Assembly: GCA_018268105.1 (NCBI GenBank)
Contig: JAFDXG010000134.1
Coordinates: 1 to 35,559, forward strand
Direction of reading: 5' to 3'
Length of the DNA stretch: 35,559 nt
Origin: Bacteroidota bacterium
GTDB taxonomy: Bacteria > Bacteroidota > Bacteroidia > Chitinophagales > Chitinophagaceae
Part shown: piece after piece, positions 8,517 through 16,708 of the stretch
How positions within the stretch are numbered: position 1 is the stretch's first letter
How the letters are laid out: every line of letters begins with the position of its first letter
Notes under the pieces: generated by a model
What the model was told of the DNA's origin: nothing
Database searches by the model: none
Seen by the model: the letters and a program-made list of their open reading frames with translations, nothing else
Translations under genes and position numbers: made by a program

Positions 8517-9544
8517 TATTGAGGAATTTTTACCTGGGTAATAAAAATATTTTCCTGTACTTCCGTAGTTAATAAATCGTTTCGTGCAAACAAAAGAAAC
8601 AATCTTTTCTGTACGGCATTCAATCCAAATCCTGTTCCTTTTATTGGTTTTGACAACTCCGGATCAAAAGGGTTACGCACCCTTATCACCAGCATATTAT
8701 CCTGCATCTCCGACTCCACTGAAATGGTGATAGCCTCGGTAGTATCGTACAGTCCGAACTTTATGGCATTCTCCACAATAGGTTGTAATAAGAAAGGGGG
8801 TAATTTCATGGTATCTGTTTTTTCACCCTGTTGCAATACTGTGGATAAGCGATGCCCGAATCTTATCTTTTCAATGTCAAGATAAAGCCGGAGATAATCA
8901 AGCTCCTCTTTAAGACTGACCCATTTATACTCTTCTTTCTTTAAAGTGTTTCTCAGGTAATCCGACAATTCTTGTATCATTTTCCTGGCTTCTCCGGGGC
9001 GTGTTGCCACCAATGCACTAATTGAGTTGAGACTGTTGAAAAGAAAATGTGGTTGCAATTGTTGCCTCAGTTTGAATAATTCCGCATCCTTTGCAATCCT
9101 GTCCGATTCATGTTGCCTTAGTTCCTGTTCTTTTTGTTCGTCCTGGGTGTACAGTAATACATTGATAAGGATAATACATCCCAGTATTAATATACCGATA
9201 GCAATTCTTATGGGAATTGATTGGGTAAATGCATCAAGTATTTCATTGCTTACTATAGAGGACAATATATACCGGGTCACCGAAATCCATATTCCAGCCG
9301 CACCCAGGCACAACATTGACAGATAGGTTAACTGTTCCTTTCGTGGCAGATAATAATGCATACTAATAATTACAATAATACACATTGATGAAAGTAATGA
9401 ATTACTTACGGCACTGTCTATCCATGCTTCATTCATTGTATAATTCCACTCCTTCAATACCCACACATGCATTACTGACCAGAAAAGCCAGAAGGCTATA
9501 AAATAAAGTTTATTCCTGCCTTTATTTAAAAGTGATTTTGACAC
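8516..9544 (-). CDS. LytS/YehU-type sensor histidine kinase
   Basis: Membrane sensor kinase of the His_kinase (LytS-like) family, 342 aa. Four hydrophobic segments lie in the first 130 residues, with no large extracellular sensor domain. A short coiled stretch leads to the phospho-acceptor His166 in QLQPHFLFNSLNS. The ATPase domain has the N box ENAIKFG and a G box GTGFGLNAV. The start is a GTG at 9544; no better in-frame ATG is nearby. It sits 11 bp after the DUF4288 gene and overlaps the regulator by one base. A kinase with almost no extracellular part, paired with a LiaF-like protein, suggests it senses through the membrane or a partner protein, as in cell-envelope stress systems. Confidence 0.94.
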   Translation of the reverse strand: MSKSLLNKGRNKLYFIAFWLFWSVMHVWVLKEWNYTMNEAWIDSAVSNSLLSSMCIIVIISMHYYLPRKEQLTYLSMLCLGAAGIWISVTRYILSSIVSNEILDAFTQSIPIRIAIGILILGCIILINVLLYTQDEQKEQELRQHESDRIAKDAELFKLRQQLQPHFLFNSLNSISALVATRPGEARKMIQELSDYLRNTLKKEEYKWVSLKEELDYLRLYLDIEKIRFGHRLSTVLQQGEKTDTMKLPPFLLQPIVENAIKFGLYDTTEAITISVESEMQDNMLVIRVRNPFDPELSKPIKGTGFGLNAVQKRLFLLFARNDLLTTEVQENIFITQVKIPQ

Positions 9545-9555
9545 GTGTTGTTGTT

Positions 9556-9915
9556 TTAAAATGCGTGCAATACATATTGCCCGCTACCCGCCCGCAGGCC
9601 GGCTGCTCTTTTGTGAATCATTTCGGTATAAAGTTCACCATTTTCTTTTTCCTCTATCTTGCTGTAAATTTCAGCGCCGTCATTCAGGTCACCTATTTTT
9701 AAAAGCTCAGATACATTAATAAATTTCCATTGTACCAGTTTTTCGGAAACGTTGTAAAAACATTCTTCTTCCTGCCTGCCGATAGTATAGGCTTTCTTTA
9801 AAGCTTCTTCTTCATTGAGTGCAACAATCAGCCTTAGTTGTTCATCAAACTGTGGAGTGTGATTTCCTTCACCGCAAATTATACGGTAAACGATTTTAGC
9901 CATAAACCAGTTCAT
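9556..9915 (-). CDS. DUF4288 domain protein
   Basis: Small cytosolic-looking protein of unknown function, 119 aa, without signal peptide or membrane segment. The core FRI/YRIICGEGNHTPQFDEQLRLI region and FINVSELLKI match my memory of DUF4288 proteins of Bacteroidota. The ATG at 9915 is used; a second ATG at 9903 (MAKIVYRI) is possible. It lies 21 bp downstream of the LiaF-like gene and 11 bp upstream of the kinase, so it is inside the envelope-stress-like operon. Its role there is unknown. Confidence 0.8.
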   Translation of the reverse strand: MNWFMAKIVYRIICGEGNHTPQFDEQLRLIVALNEEEALKKAYTIGRQEEECFYNVSEKLVQWKFINVSELLKIGDLNDGAEIYSKIEEKENGELYTEMIHKRAAGLRAGSGQYVLHAF

Positions 9916-9936
9916 AACAAATTTGGTTTGTATTTT

Positions 9937-10719
9937 TTAATAACTCTTGATTTCAATACCGCCAAAGATGGAGACCCCATCAATAATCAGCACTTTACCC
10001 GGGTCCTGGTTTGAATTTGATGCAGAACGTTTATCTTCAAAGCCTCCAAATACTGAAGTAGCACTGGATTTGATTGTCCAGTGAGGGGGCACAATCAGCT
10101 TTGTTCCTCCAAACACCTGCGTGATATCCATCTTCACTTTCCCATTGATATCTGCCTGCGAGCAATTGATCTCTGTACCTCCAAAGAAGTTGGTGATATC
10201 ACCCCCTTTAAATTTTTTTGAAAAAATCACTTTTTTTGAACTCCCGAGAATAGCAGTACTATCAATAAAATCTTCGTTTTTGTCCAGGGTATCCGCAGAT
10301 ATATCCCAATCAGAAGCAGTTTGACCTTTATATCCTGTATTGTCATCAAAATGTTTATCCTTCCTCCAGCCCTGGTACTCACGCATCCATTTCCTCCTGG
10401 AGCCTGAACCAAAAATCATTACCAACCCAATTGCTATAATAATAAAAGGCCAAATGAATGGCTGGAGATTAACACCGGGTACAATCTTATCAGCTAGGAA
10501 AATACAACCGAGCCCTATCAGTATTATCCAGCCTGGTCCCCGAAATCCGTGCTTCAATCCAACAAATATGCCCACAGCTACCAATATCATTGGCCAGGTG
10601 GTAACCCAGGAAGGAAAATCAAGAAAAGTTTGTTTGAGTATTGCTCCCACACCGATAACCAGTAAAAACAAGCCTGCTAAAACCGAACCTGTTTTGTGTT
10701 CATTTATTCTATTCTTCAT
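9937..10719 (-). CDS. LiaF-like membrane protein with cell-wall-response C-terminal domain
   Basis: Probable membrane modulator of the adjacent two-component system, about 260 aa. The N-terminal half has four hydrophobic segments (LiaI/LiaF-like transmembrane region, about 12-110). The C-terminal half has four spaced FGG turns (FFGGTEI, VFGGTKL, VFGGFED, IFGGIEI), typical of the LiaF-type beta-helical domain. In Firmicutes LiaF inhibits the LiaRS system under cell-wall stress; the same job here is inferred from family and neighbours. The start is the ATG at 10719 (MKNRINEHKTG). A longer frame begins at 10788, but a good promoter with its -7 box at 10737-10744 lies inside that extension, so the shorter start is preferred. 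Confidence 0.85.
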   Translation of the reverse strand: MKNRINEHKTGSVLAGLFLLVIGVGAILKQTFLDFPSWVTTWPMILVAVGIFVGLKHGFRGPGWIILIGLGCIFLADKIVPGVNLQPFIWPFIIIAIGLVMIFGSGSRRKWMREYQGWRKDKHFDDNTGYKGQTASDWDISADTLDKNEDFIDSTAILGSSKKVIFSKKFKGGDITNFFGGTEINCSQADINGKVKMDITQVFGGTKLIVPPHWTIKSSATSVFGGFEDKRSASNSNQDPGKVLIIDGVSIFGGIEIKSY

Positions 10720-10736
10720 TGTCGTTGATTTTGATA

Positions 10737-10767
10737 CAAAGCTATACCCTGCCCTGATACAGGGCAA
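10737..10767 (-). promoter_or_regulatory. Promoter of the LiaF-like operon
   Basis: On the minus strand, TTG at 10767-10765, a 20-nt spacer, then TAGCTTTG at 10744-10737, matching the Bacteroidota -33/-7 consensus. Transcription would start near 10730, about 10 nt before the LiaF-like start codon. Confidence 0.7.
10750..10766. promoter_or_regulatory. 17-bp palindrome inside the promoter, candidate operator
   Basis: TGCCCTGATACAGGGCA is a perfect inverted repeat (7-bp arms, 3-nt centre). It fills most of the -33/-7 spacer and touches the -33 element. A dimeric regulator bound here would cover the core promoter. The binding protein is unknown. Confidence 0.55.
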
Positions 10768-10962
10768 TAGGATAAAGGCTATCCACAATATAATTCCGGT
10801 AAAAGCAGGAAAATCTCCGGTAAAAAAAGAAACCTGGAAAATTTAAAGTTGAATAGAAAAATATTAAAGGAGCAAAAAGGGTAGACCTGGGGCAATGGTT
10901 GGGTATATAATAAAAGATAGTTTTTTTTGAGGTTTCAGTCGTTCATCCCGCTCGATTTATTT

Positions 10963-11373
10963 TTATTTTTCATCTGCCTTCTCCAATACTATTTGCCATT
11001 CCTGTTCTGTTACTGGTTGTACAGATAGCCTGCCCAACCGTACTAATGCCATATCTTTTAAACGTTTGTCAGCTTTTATATCCGCCAGCGAAACAGGTTT
11101 TTTCAATTTGCGAACAGGTTTTACGTCTACCACTACCCATTTATCACCATCTACAGAGGGATCAGGATAGTACTCTTTCATTACTTTGGCAATGCCTACA
11201 ATTTCCACGCCTTCGTTGCTGTGATAAAAAAATAGCTCATCTCCTTTCTTCATAGCCTTCAGGTGGATACGGGCTGCATAATTGCGTACACCATCCCAAA
11301 CGGTTTGTTTATCTTTTACAAGCTGATCCCAGCTATATACAGAAGGTTCTGATTTTATGAGCCAATATGCCAT
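10963..11373 (-). CDS. EVE domain protein (PUA-like fold)
   Basis: Single-domain EVE protein of 136 aa, the usual length. The diagnostic start WLIKSEPSVYSWDQL, then WDGVRNYAARIHLKAMKKGDELFFYHS, are strongly conserved in this family. EVE domains belong to the PUA-like superfamily and are thought to bind modified bases in DNA or RNA; no catalytic role is expected. It is cytosolic. It ends far from the LiaF-like promoter and lies downstream of ribH with a 46-bp gap that holds a short GCTGA-type repeat. Nothing ties it to the Cas9 locus, about 6 kb away. Confidence 0.95.
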   Translation of the reverse strand: MAYWLIKSEPSVYSWDQLVKDKQTVWDGVRNYAARIHLKAMKKGDELFFYHSNEGVEIVGIAKVMKEYYPDPSVDGDKWVVVDVKPVRKLKKPVSLADIKADKRLKDMALVRLGRLSVQPVTEQEWQIVLEKADEK

Positions 11374-11419
11374 TTTGATATTAAATTTAATGTCGGTTTT
11401 AGCTATCAGCAGTCAGCTA

Positions 11420-11908
11420 TTAACCATTCTTCATAGCTATCATCTTGAGTGCAGTTATTGCTGCTTCTTCGCCTTTGTGTCCGTGTACTCCTCCAATACG
11501 TTCTAATGCCTGTTGTTCATTATCCACCGTCAGTACACCATAGATAGTAGGTACAGGAAGGTTTAGATTAAGTTGGGTAATGCCGTTGGTAATTCCCTGG
11601 CATACATAATCAAAATGCGGAGTGCCACCTCTTATTACACAGGCAAAAGCAATAAATGCATCGGGAATCATCGTTCTTTGCTGCACCACATCCCAATATT
11701 GTTTTATACCAAACGGAACTTCAAATGCACCGGGCACTACCAAAACTTTATATTTTATATTGTACCGGTTCAGCACCCTGATGCAACCTTCTTCAAGCTT
11801 ATCAACAATAGCTGCATTCCATTCAGTACGTACAATAACAACACAGGCACTCTTAGGTAGAATGCCTGTATCTATATCATATAAATTACTTTTACCAACT
11901 TCTCCCAT
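11420..11908 (-). CDS. ribH: 6,7-dimethyl-8-ribityllumazine synthase
   Basis: Penultimate step of riboflavin biosynthesis: condenses the ribitylamino-pyrimidinedione with 3,4-dihydroxy-2-butanone 4-phosphate to give lumazine. It has 162 aa, typical for the family. Motifs seen are VPGAFEVPFG (about 58-67), the catalytic loop CVIRGGTPHFDYV with His98, and GVLTVDNEQQA. The C-terminal GHKGEEAA is also typical. It is normally a cytosolic pentamer or 60-mer capsid. It starts 9 bp after the TPR gene, so the two are probably co-transcribed; other rib genes are not in the window. Confidence 0.97.
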   Translation of the reverse strand: MGEVGKSNLYDIDTGILPKSACVVIVRTEWNAAIVDKLEEGCIRVLNRYNIKYKVLVVPGAFEVPFGIKQYWDVVQQRTMIPDAFIAFACVIRGGTPHFDYVCQGITNGITQLNLNLPVPTIYGVLTVDNEQQALERIGGVHGHKGEEAAITALKMIAMKNG

Positions 11909-11917
11909 AATCGGATG

Positions 11918-12595
11918 TTATTCGGTTGCACCCAGTTTACCCAGGTACTTTTCAGCCGTAAATCCCCTTTCAGTTCTTGGATATTTATCTTTTAATTGCT
12001 GAAATAATTCAATAGCTTCTTTATTTTTTCCCATCAGTTCATACAAACTTGCTGCACGAAATAGGTATTCAGAAGACATTGCCTGGTTTTTTTCGAAAGT
12101 GGTACTTGCTTTTTTGTATTGCTCCACAGCTTCTTCATTCTTCTTCAGTTCGCTGTATGCATCGCCCAGCAGACCATAAACCAATGCCTGTGTTTGCAGT
12201 GAACCATTGGGGTTAAAATCTTTAAGGTATTTAATAGCATTATTATAGTCGCCCAGGTGCAGATAAGTTTCACCGGCATAGAGCTTGGCAAGATTGCCGG
12301 AAGGCGTACTGCCGTATTTGCTGATAACTTTCAAAAAACCAGGATTTTTTCCGTCGCCATTTAAAGCAAGTTGCAATGAATCAGAAGTAAAATACTGCTG
12401 AGCCTTTGCAATGGCATCAACAGCTTTTTCATTTTCCGGTATTTTAAACCAGTATTTATATATAAAATATCCTCCTGTCAGCAGGATAACTGCACTCAAA
12501 ATAATGATGATGCTTTTATTGTTTTTTCCCCAGAAATCCTGCGCTTTTACCAATGGTTCCTTCTTCGCCGGTTCATGTTTGTGTGTTACACTCAT
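11918..12595 (-). CDS. Membrane-anchored TPR protein (YfgM-like)
   Basis: 225-aa protein with a short cytosolic N-terminus, one transmembrane helix (about 28-48, IIIILSAVILLTGGYFIY) and a periplasmic-type tail of TPR repeats (GDYNNAIKYL, LLGDAYSELKKNEEAVEQYKKA, LMGKNKEAIELFQQLKDKYP). The architecture resembles the TPR_21/YfgM family, which in Proteobacteria works with the Sec translocon and chaperones. That role here is a family-level guess. It lies between pdhA (48 bp upstream) and ribH (9 bp downstream) on the same strand. Confidence 0.85.
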   Translation of the reverse strand: MSVTHKHEPAKKEPLVKAQDFWGKNNKSIIIILSAVILLTGGYFIYKYWFKIPENEKAVDAIAKAQQYFTSDSLQLALNGDGKNPGFLKVISKYGSTPSGNLAKLYAGETYLHLGDYNNAIKYLKDFNPNGSLQTQALVYGLLGDAYSELKKNEEAVEQYKKASTTFEKNQAMSSEYLFRAASLYELMGKNKEAIELFQQLKDKYPRTERGFTAEKYLGKLGATE

Positions 12596-12643
12596 TGTGC
12601 CTGTTTGTTCAATGATTAATTGTAAATAATAAGTAAAATTCGT

Positions 12644-13654
12644 TTAGTCGGTAATGAAGGGATAATCCTGCTGTATATATACATCCTTTAGCAATTCATC
12701 ATCTGAAGGCCATGGGCTTTCTTCAGCAAATTTTACAGATTCCTCTACCTCAGCTTTCACCCTTTCGTTAATTTTTTCTATTTCAGCTTCAGTTACATTA
12801 AAGTCGTTTAGCAATTTATTTTTACTGTATTCAATCGGGTCCCTTTGTTTGTATTCTTCTACCTCTTCTTTGGTACGGTATTTCTGAGGGTCGCTCATGG
12901 AGTGCCCTTTGTAGCGGTATGTTTTTATTTCAAGCAGCGTAGGACCGCCACCTTCTCTGGCTCTTTTCACTGCTCGCTGCACTGCAAGGTGTACAGCCTC
13001 TGGGCTCATCCCATCTACCGTATCTCCAGGCATATCATAAGCGTCTGCAAGTTTATAAATATCCATTACGTTGGAAGTTCTTTGTACAGAAGTTCCCATT
13101 GCATAGTTATTATTTTCGCAAATGAATACTACAGGAAGTTTCCAGAGCATGGCCAGATTAAAAGTTTCGTGCAGTATACCCTGTCTTGCTGCGCCATCTC
13201 CAAAGAAAGTAAGGGATACATTATCAGTGCCATTATATTGCTCTGCAAAGGCAAGCCCTGCCCCGGTACCAAGTTGGGCGCCTACTATACCATGCCCGCC
13301 AAAAAAACGTTCTTTTATACCAAAAAAATGCATACTGCCGCCCTTTCCCTTTGAACAACCGGTAGCTTTCCCAAATAATTCGGCCATACATGATTTTGCA
13401 CTTACACCCTTGGCTATTGCAAGTCCGTGCCCCCTGTATGAAGTAATAAACATATCCTCCGGTTTGGTAGCTGTCATACAACCTGCTGCTACAGCTTCCT
13501 GACCGATGTATAAATGACAAAAGCCTCTGATTTTCTGCATGCCATAAAGCTGACCTGCTTTTTCTTCAAAACGACGAAGAAGGAGCATCAGTTCGTACCA
13601 GTAGAGGTAAGTTTCTTTCGTAAATTTTACGGTTTCTTTAGTTGTAGTACTCAC
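12644..13654 (-). CDS. pdhA: Pyruvate dehydrogenase E1 component, alpha subunit
   Basis: Thiamine-diphosphate-dependent alpha chain of the pyruvate dehydrogenase complex (pyruvate to acetyl-CoA). Visible are the YRGHG segment, the GxGGSMH loop (KGKGGSMHFF), and the ThDP motif GDGAARQG ending in FICENNNYAMGTS. The phosphorylation-loop-like YRYKGHSMSDP is also present. The start is taken as the GTG at 13654 (STTTKETVKFTKETYLYW, matching the usual N-terminus). A TTG at 13675 is in frame but sits inside a TATATTTG -7 promoter box, so it is unlikely to be used. The E1 beta partner gene is not in the window. It is divergent from recF. Confidence 0.96.
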   Translation of the reverse strand: MSTTTKETVKFTKETYLYWYELMLLLRRFEEKAGQLYGMQKIRGFCHLYIGQEAVAAGCMTATKPEDMFITSYRGHGLAIAKGVSAKSCMAELFGKATGCSKGKGGSMHFFGIKERFFGGHGIVGAQLGTGAGLAFAEQYNGTDNVSLTFFGDGAARQGILHETFNLAMLWKLPVVFICENNNYAMGTSVQRTSNVMDIYKLADAYDMPGDTVDGMSPEAVHLAVQRAVKRAREGGGPTLLEIKTYRYKGHSMSDPQKYRTKEEVEEYKQRDPIEYSKNKLLNDFNVTEAEIEKINERVKAEVEESVKFAEESPWPSDDELLKDVYIQQDYPFITD

Positions 13655-13672
13655 GCGGTAAAATTTGAGCGG

Positions 13673-13680
13673 CAAATATA
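13673..13680 (-). promoter_or_regulatory. Candidate -7 box of the pdhA promoter
   Basis: The minus strand reads TATATTTG, an exact TAnnTTTG match, about 19 nt before the GTG start. No well-spaced TTTG -33 element is seen, so confidence is moderate. Confidence 0.4.
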
Positions 13681-13776
13681 TGTGTTAAATCTCAAATTCT
13701 GAATTTCAAATTACTCCCTTCAAAGCGGCAAAAATCTGATTTTCAGGTTTATTTTCGGGCAAATAAAACTGGGGTT

Positions 13777-14862
13777 TTGTATAAAATTGATAATATATCA
13801 CTTGTCAGCTTCAGAAATTATCTGCAGGATAATTTTTCCTTCCCCAGGGCAGTAACGGCCTTATGTGGAAATAATGGAGCCGGAAAAACAAACCTGCTGG
13901 ATGCTATCTATTATTTATGTTTTACTAAAAGCTATTTTGGGAAGACTGATGCGCAAAACGTCACTCAGGGTAAGGCTGGTTTTCGTATTAATGGTCAGTT
14001 TTCATTAAAAGACCAGACATATAATATTGTTGCAGTGGTAAGAGAAAACGGGAAAAAAGAATTTGGAGTAAATAATGAGTTGTATAACCGATTTGCTGCT
14101 CATATAGGAAAATTTCCCTGTGTGATGATTGCTCCTGATGATATTGCCATTATCACAGAAGGAAGCGAAGACCGAAGAAAATTTATGGACTATACCATTT
14201 CCCAGATAAGCAGCAGCTACCTGCAAACCCTGATTGACTACAACAAACTGCTGCAACAACGCAACAGCCTGCTGAAACAGTGGGCAGAAAATAATACCAT
14301 TGATGAAAGCCTGATGGAAATTATTACTGGTCAGCTTGTGAGCGCGGGTAATGCTATTTTTCAAAGCCGGAAAGCTTTTCTCGATGAATTTAAACCGGTA
14401 GCTGTTGGACTGTACCAGTTCATTTCGGGGGGAAGGGAAGCACTGGACATTCGGTATCAAAGCCATTTATTTAATGGTACATTCGATCAGCAACTAAAAG
14501 CAACTCGTTCAAAGGACATGGTGCTGCAAAGAACCACCTGCGGTATCCACAAAGACGACCTTGAGTTCAGAATGAACAACGAGATGTTTAAATCTATTGC
14601 TTCGCAAGGGCAGCGCAAAAGTTTATTATTTGCTCTCAAACTTGCTGAGTTTGAAATATTGTTCCGGCATAACCTGTTTCCACCTATCCTGCTGTTAGAC
14701 GATATTTTTGAAAAATTAGACGAACACAGGATGAAGCAATTACTCTTTAAAGTGGGTGTGGAAAATAAAGGTCAGGTATTTATCACCGATACCCACTGCT
14801 CAAGATTGGAGGAAGCACTGAATACATTATCAATTGAACATACTATTATTAACCTGCCCTAA
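13777..14862 (+). CDS. recF: DNA replication and repair protein RecF
   Basis: SMC-like ATPase that loads RecA at gaps together with RecO and RecR; cytosolic. 361 aa, normal length. Walker A is CGNNGAGKTN (about 31-40), the signature is SQGQRKS and Walker B is ILLLDDIFEKLD, followed by the D-loop histidine region FITDTH. The start is a TTG at 13777 giving MYKIDNISLVSFRNYL, which matches the usual RecF N-terminus; no ATG fits. It is divergent from pdhA with a 122-bp gap and is followed 27 bp later by the DUF721 gene, a pairing often seen in Bacteroidota. Confidence 0.96.
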   Translation: MYKIDNISLVSFRNYLQDNFSFPRAVTALCGNNGAGKTNLLDAIYYLCFTKSYFGKTDAQNVTQGKAGFRINGQFSLKDQTYNIVAVVRENGKKEFGVNNELYNRFAAHIGKFPCVMIAPDDIAIITEGSEDRRKFMDYTISQISSSYLQTLIDYNKLLQQRNSLLKQWAENNTIDESLMEIITGQLVSAGNAIFQSRKAFLDEFKPVAVGLYQFISGGREALDIRYQSHLFNGTFDQQLKATRSKDMVLQRTTCGIHKDDLEFRMNNEMFKSIASQGQRKSLLFALKLAEFEILFRHNLFPPILLLDDIFEKLDEHRMKQLLFKVGVENKGQVFITDTHCSRLEEALNTLSIEHTIINLP

Positions 14863-14889
14863 GTGATTTCATTTTTTTACCTTAGCAAT

Positions 14890-15171
14890 ATGAGTGAATA
14901 TTCTTTAGGTCAGGCATTGAAGTTATTCCTGCAAAAAAGCAGACTGCAAAGTGGTATACGATCGCTGGAAATTGCTACAGTGTGGGAAGACCTTATGGGA
15001 AAAACTATTGCTAAATACACCGATAAAATACAGATTATCAATCATACCTTATTTATTACCACCAATGTAGCTCCGTTAAAAAATGAATTACTGTATCAAA
15101 AAGATAAAATAATACAGCGTGTGAATGAAGCGATGGGCGAAAACGTTATCAGGGAAGTGGTTATACAATAA
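14890..15171 (+). CDS. DUF721 (DciA-like) protein
   Basis: 93-aa protein of the DUF721 family (SLGQALKLFLQKSRL, VWEDLMGKTIAKYT, LFITTNVAPLKNELLYQKDKII). In other bacteria DUF721/DciA proteins act with the replicative helicase. The ATG at 14890 is preferred over an upstream GTG at 14863. It follows recF by 27 bp, supporting a role in DNA replication or repair. Confidence 0.88.
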   Translation: MSEYSLGQALKLFLQKSRLQSGIRSLEIATVWEDLMGKTIAKYTDKIQIINHTLFITTNVAPLKNELLYQKDKIIQRVNEAMGENVIREVVIQ

Positions 15172-15271
15172 TGCAAAGAGTTAACCGGCAAAAGTGAGTG
15201 GCGGAAAACTTAGACATGAATGGTTAAACCAAAATCTAATAACTCAAAACGAAATCTTAAAAATACCCGGG

Positions 15272-15709
15272 CTATATGGTAGAGTGGATATAGCTATGCA
15301 ACTGTTCAATAGTTTCCTGCTGAGCAAGTATTGTTTCTTTTACGATATCCAACACCGATATCACGCCGTAAAATTCATTATTTGAAAAAACGGGAAGATA
15401 ACGGATATTATGTGCACTCATGATGCCCATACACTCATCCAGCGTATGATCGGGAGTAACCCTGGGTAAATGCTCCAGCATGATTTCGCTAACTTTAGTT
15501 TCGCCCGAAGATCTCCCCAGTAATATTACCTTCCTGGCATAGTCCCGTTCGGTTGCAAGCCCGCAGTAATGTCCGTCGTTATCCGTTACAATAACGGATC
15601 CGATATTTTTTTCCGACATGATTTTTAGTGCCTGCAACACCGTGGCATCCGGAGTGATGGTAATATTATGGCGTCCCTTGCGATGAAAGATATTGGCAAC
15701 CGTTCTCAT
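15272..15709 (-). CDS. CBS-domain pair protein
   Basis: 145-aa stand-alone protein built of two CBS motifs (about 10-65 and 75-130), seen as the repeated patterns NIGSVIVTDNDGHYCGLATERDYARKV-type and NIRYLPVFSNNEFYGVISVLD-type. CBS pairs bind adenine nucleotides (AMP, ATP, SAM) and act as regulators; the partner here is unknown. No signal or membrane segment. It is convergent with the recF-DUF721 pair and divergent from the type IX secretion cluster. Confidence 0.92.
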   Translation of the reverse strand: MRTVANIFHRKGRHNITITPDATVLQALKIMSEKNIGSVIVTDNDGHYCGLATERDYARKVILLGRSSGETKVSEIMLEHLPRVTPDHTLDECMGIMSAHNIRYLPVFSNNEFYGVISVLDIVKETILAQQETIEQLHSYIHSTI

Positions 15710-15930
15710 TACTTACAGTATTTTGATTAACAAATAAATACAACATAAAGATCAGCTATCAAAAGGTACGATATTTTTTTTTACAATATCTCAAAAATCA
15801 TCCAAAAAATATTTTTATCATACAATAACTTTTTCGCTAACAAGTTAATATACAAAGGTTTTTTAAGGGGAAACCCTTGTGCCTGCTGAAACCAATGTAA
15901 AAAGCCCTAAAATCTTATATCCTTTTATAA

Positions 15931-16695
15931 ATGAAGAACCCGGTATTTTTTACTTTTGAAGCTTTTTTGGCAAGTTTAATGCCTGGGTCCGCCCTGCTTA
16001 CTGTTTTTTTTCTCTTATTTCAGTTTATTATACTCCTATTAATTGCTTCATTTCATCGACAACAGAGAATTGCAATAATACTTTTATCATTTTTATTAGG
16101 ATATTCAGGTGTAGTTTCTGCATATACAAATACAGCTACAGCAAATGATGATGTAGCAACTACTACCATCAACACTGCAGTTGAAATTAATGTTTTATCA
16201 AACGACCTGCCGTCAGAATCATTGGATCCAACATCGGTTACAATAGTTGTTCAACCTTCACATGGGGTAGTTTCTGTTAATACATCAACTGGTGTTATTA
16301 CATATATACCCGCTTCCGGATATAGCGGAATTGATAATTTCAGCTACCGGGTATGCGACAACAACATACCCAGTCCGGCTTGTGATATTGCCGCAGTAAA
16401 AGTTACTATAACCGGCAACCCCGGCGATTTGTTTATTCCAAATGCTTTTACTCCAAATAATGATGGAAAGAATGATGTATTTAAAGTTTATGGATCAGCT
16501 TTGAAAGAAGCAGAGATAAGGATATACACACAATGGGGCGCACAGATTTTTGAGACTGGCGATAATACCACAGGATGGGATGGAAAATCAAAAGGAATAC
16601 CCCAGCCGGTTGGAGTATATATATACGTTATAAAAATACGCATGCAGGATGAAGATACTTTTATTAAGAAAGGTACTGTCAACCTGATCCGATAA
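15931..16695 (+). CDS. Small type IX secretion substrate with type B (CHU_C) sorting domain
   Basis: 254-aa surface protein. After the N-terminus comes one Ig-like/cadherin-like repeat (about 70-165: NDDVATTTINTAVEINVLSND, ITYIPASGYSGIDNFSYRVCD). The C-terminal about 85 residues form a gliding-motility-associated type B sorting domain (FIPNAFTPNNDGKNDVFKV, IRIYTQWGAQIFE, GWDGKSKG, VYIYVIKI). Type B substrates need a PorP/SprF partner, which is encoded 13 bp downstream. The N-terminus is odd: two hydrophobic stretches (about 17-42 and 49-66, ending VVSA) instead of one signal peptide. It is far shorter than most adhesins of this class. Confidence 0.88.
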   Translation: MKNPVFFTFEAFLASLMPGSALLTVFFLLFQFIILLLIASFHRQQRIAIILLSFLLGYSGVVSAYTNTATANDDVATTTINTAVEINVLSNDLPSESLDPTSVTIVVQPSHGVVSVNTSTGVITYIPASGYSGIDNFSYRVCDNNIPSPACDIAAVKVTITGNPGDLFIPNAFTPNNDGKNDVFKVYGSALKEAEIRIYTQWGAQIFETGDNTTGWDGKSKGIPQPVGVYIYVIKIRMQDEDTFIKKGTVNLIR

Positions 16696-16708
16696 TACTG
16701 AGTATACC

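Noticed and set aside
10963..11373. EVE domain gene as part of a defence island with cas9
   Set aside because: EVE proteins can occur near defence genes, but this one is about 6 kb from cas9, separated by housekeeping and signalling genes, and looks like the common chromosomal form.
13675..13675. TTG start for pdhA giving 7 extra residues
   Set aside because: The codon lies inside a TATATTTG promoter box, and the shorter GTG start matches the usual protein N-terminus.
15865..15878. AAGGG-GAAA-CCCTT hairpin upstream of the type B sorting-domain gene
   Set aside because: Only 5 bp and no U-run on either strand, so not a convincing terminator or regulator site.
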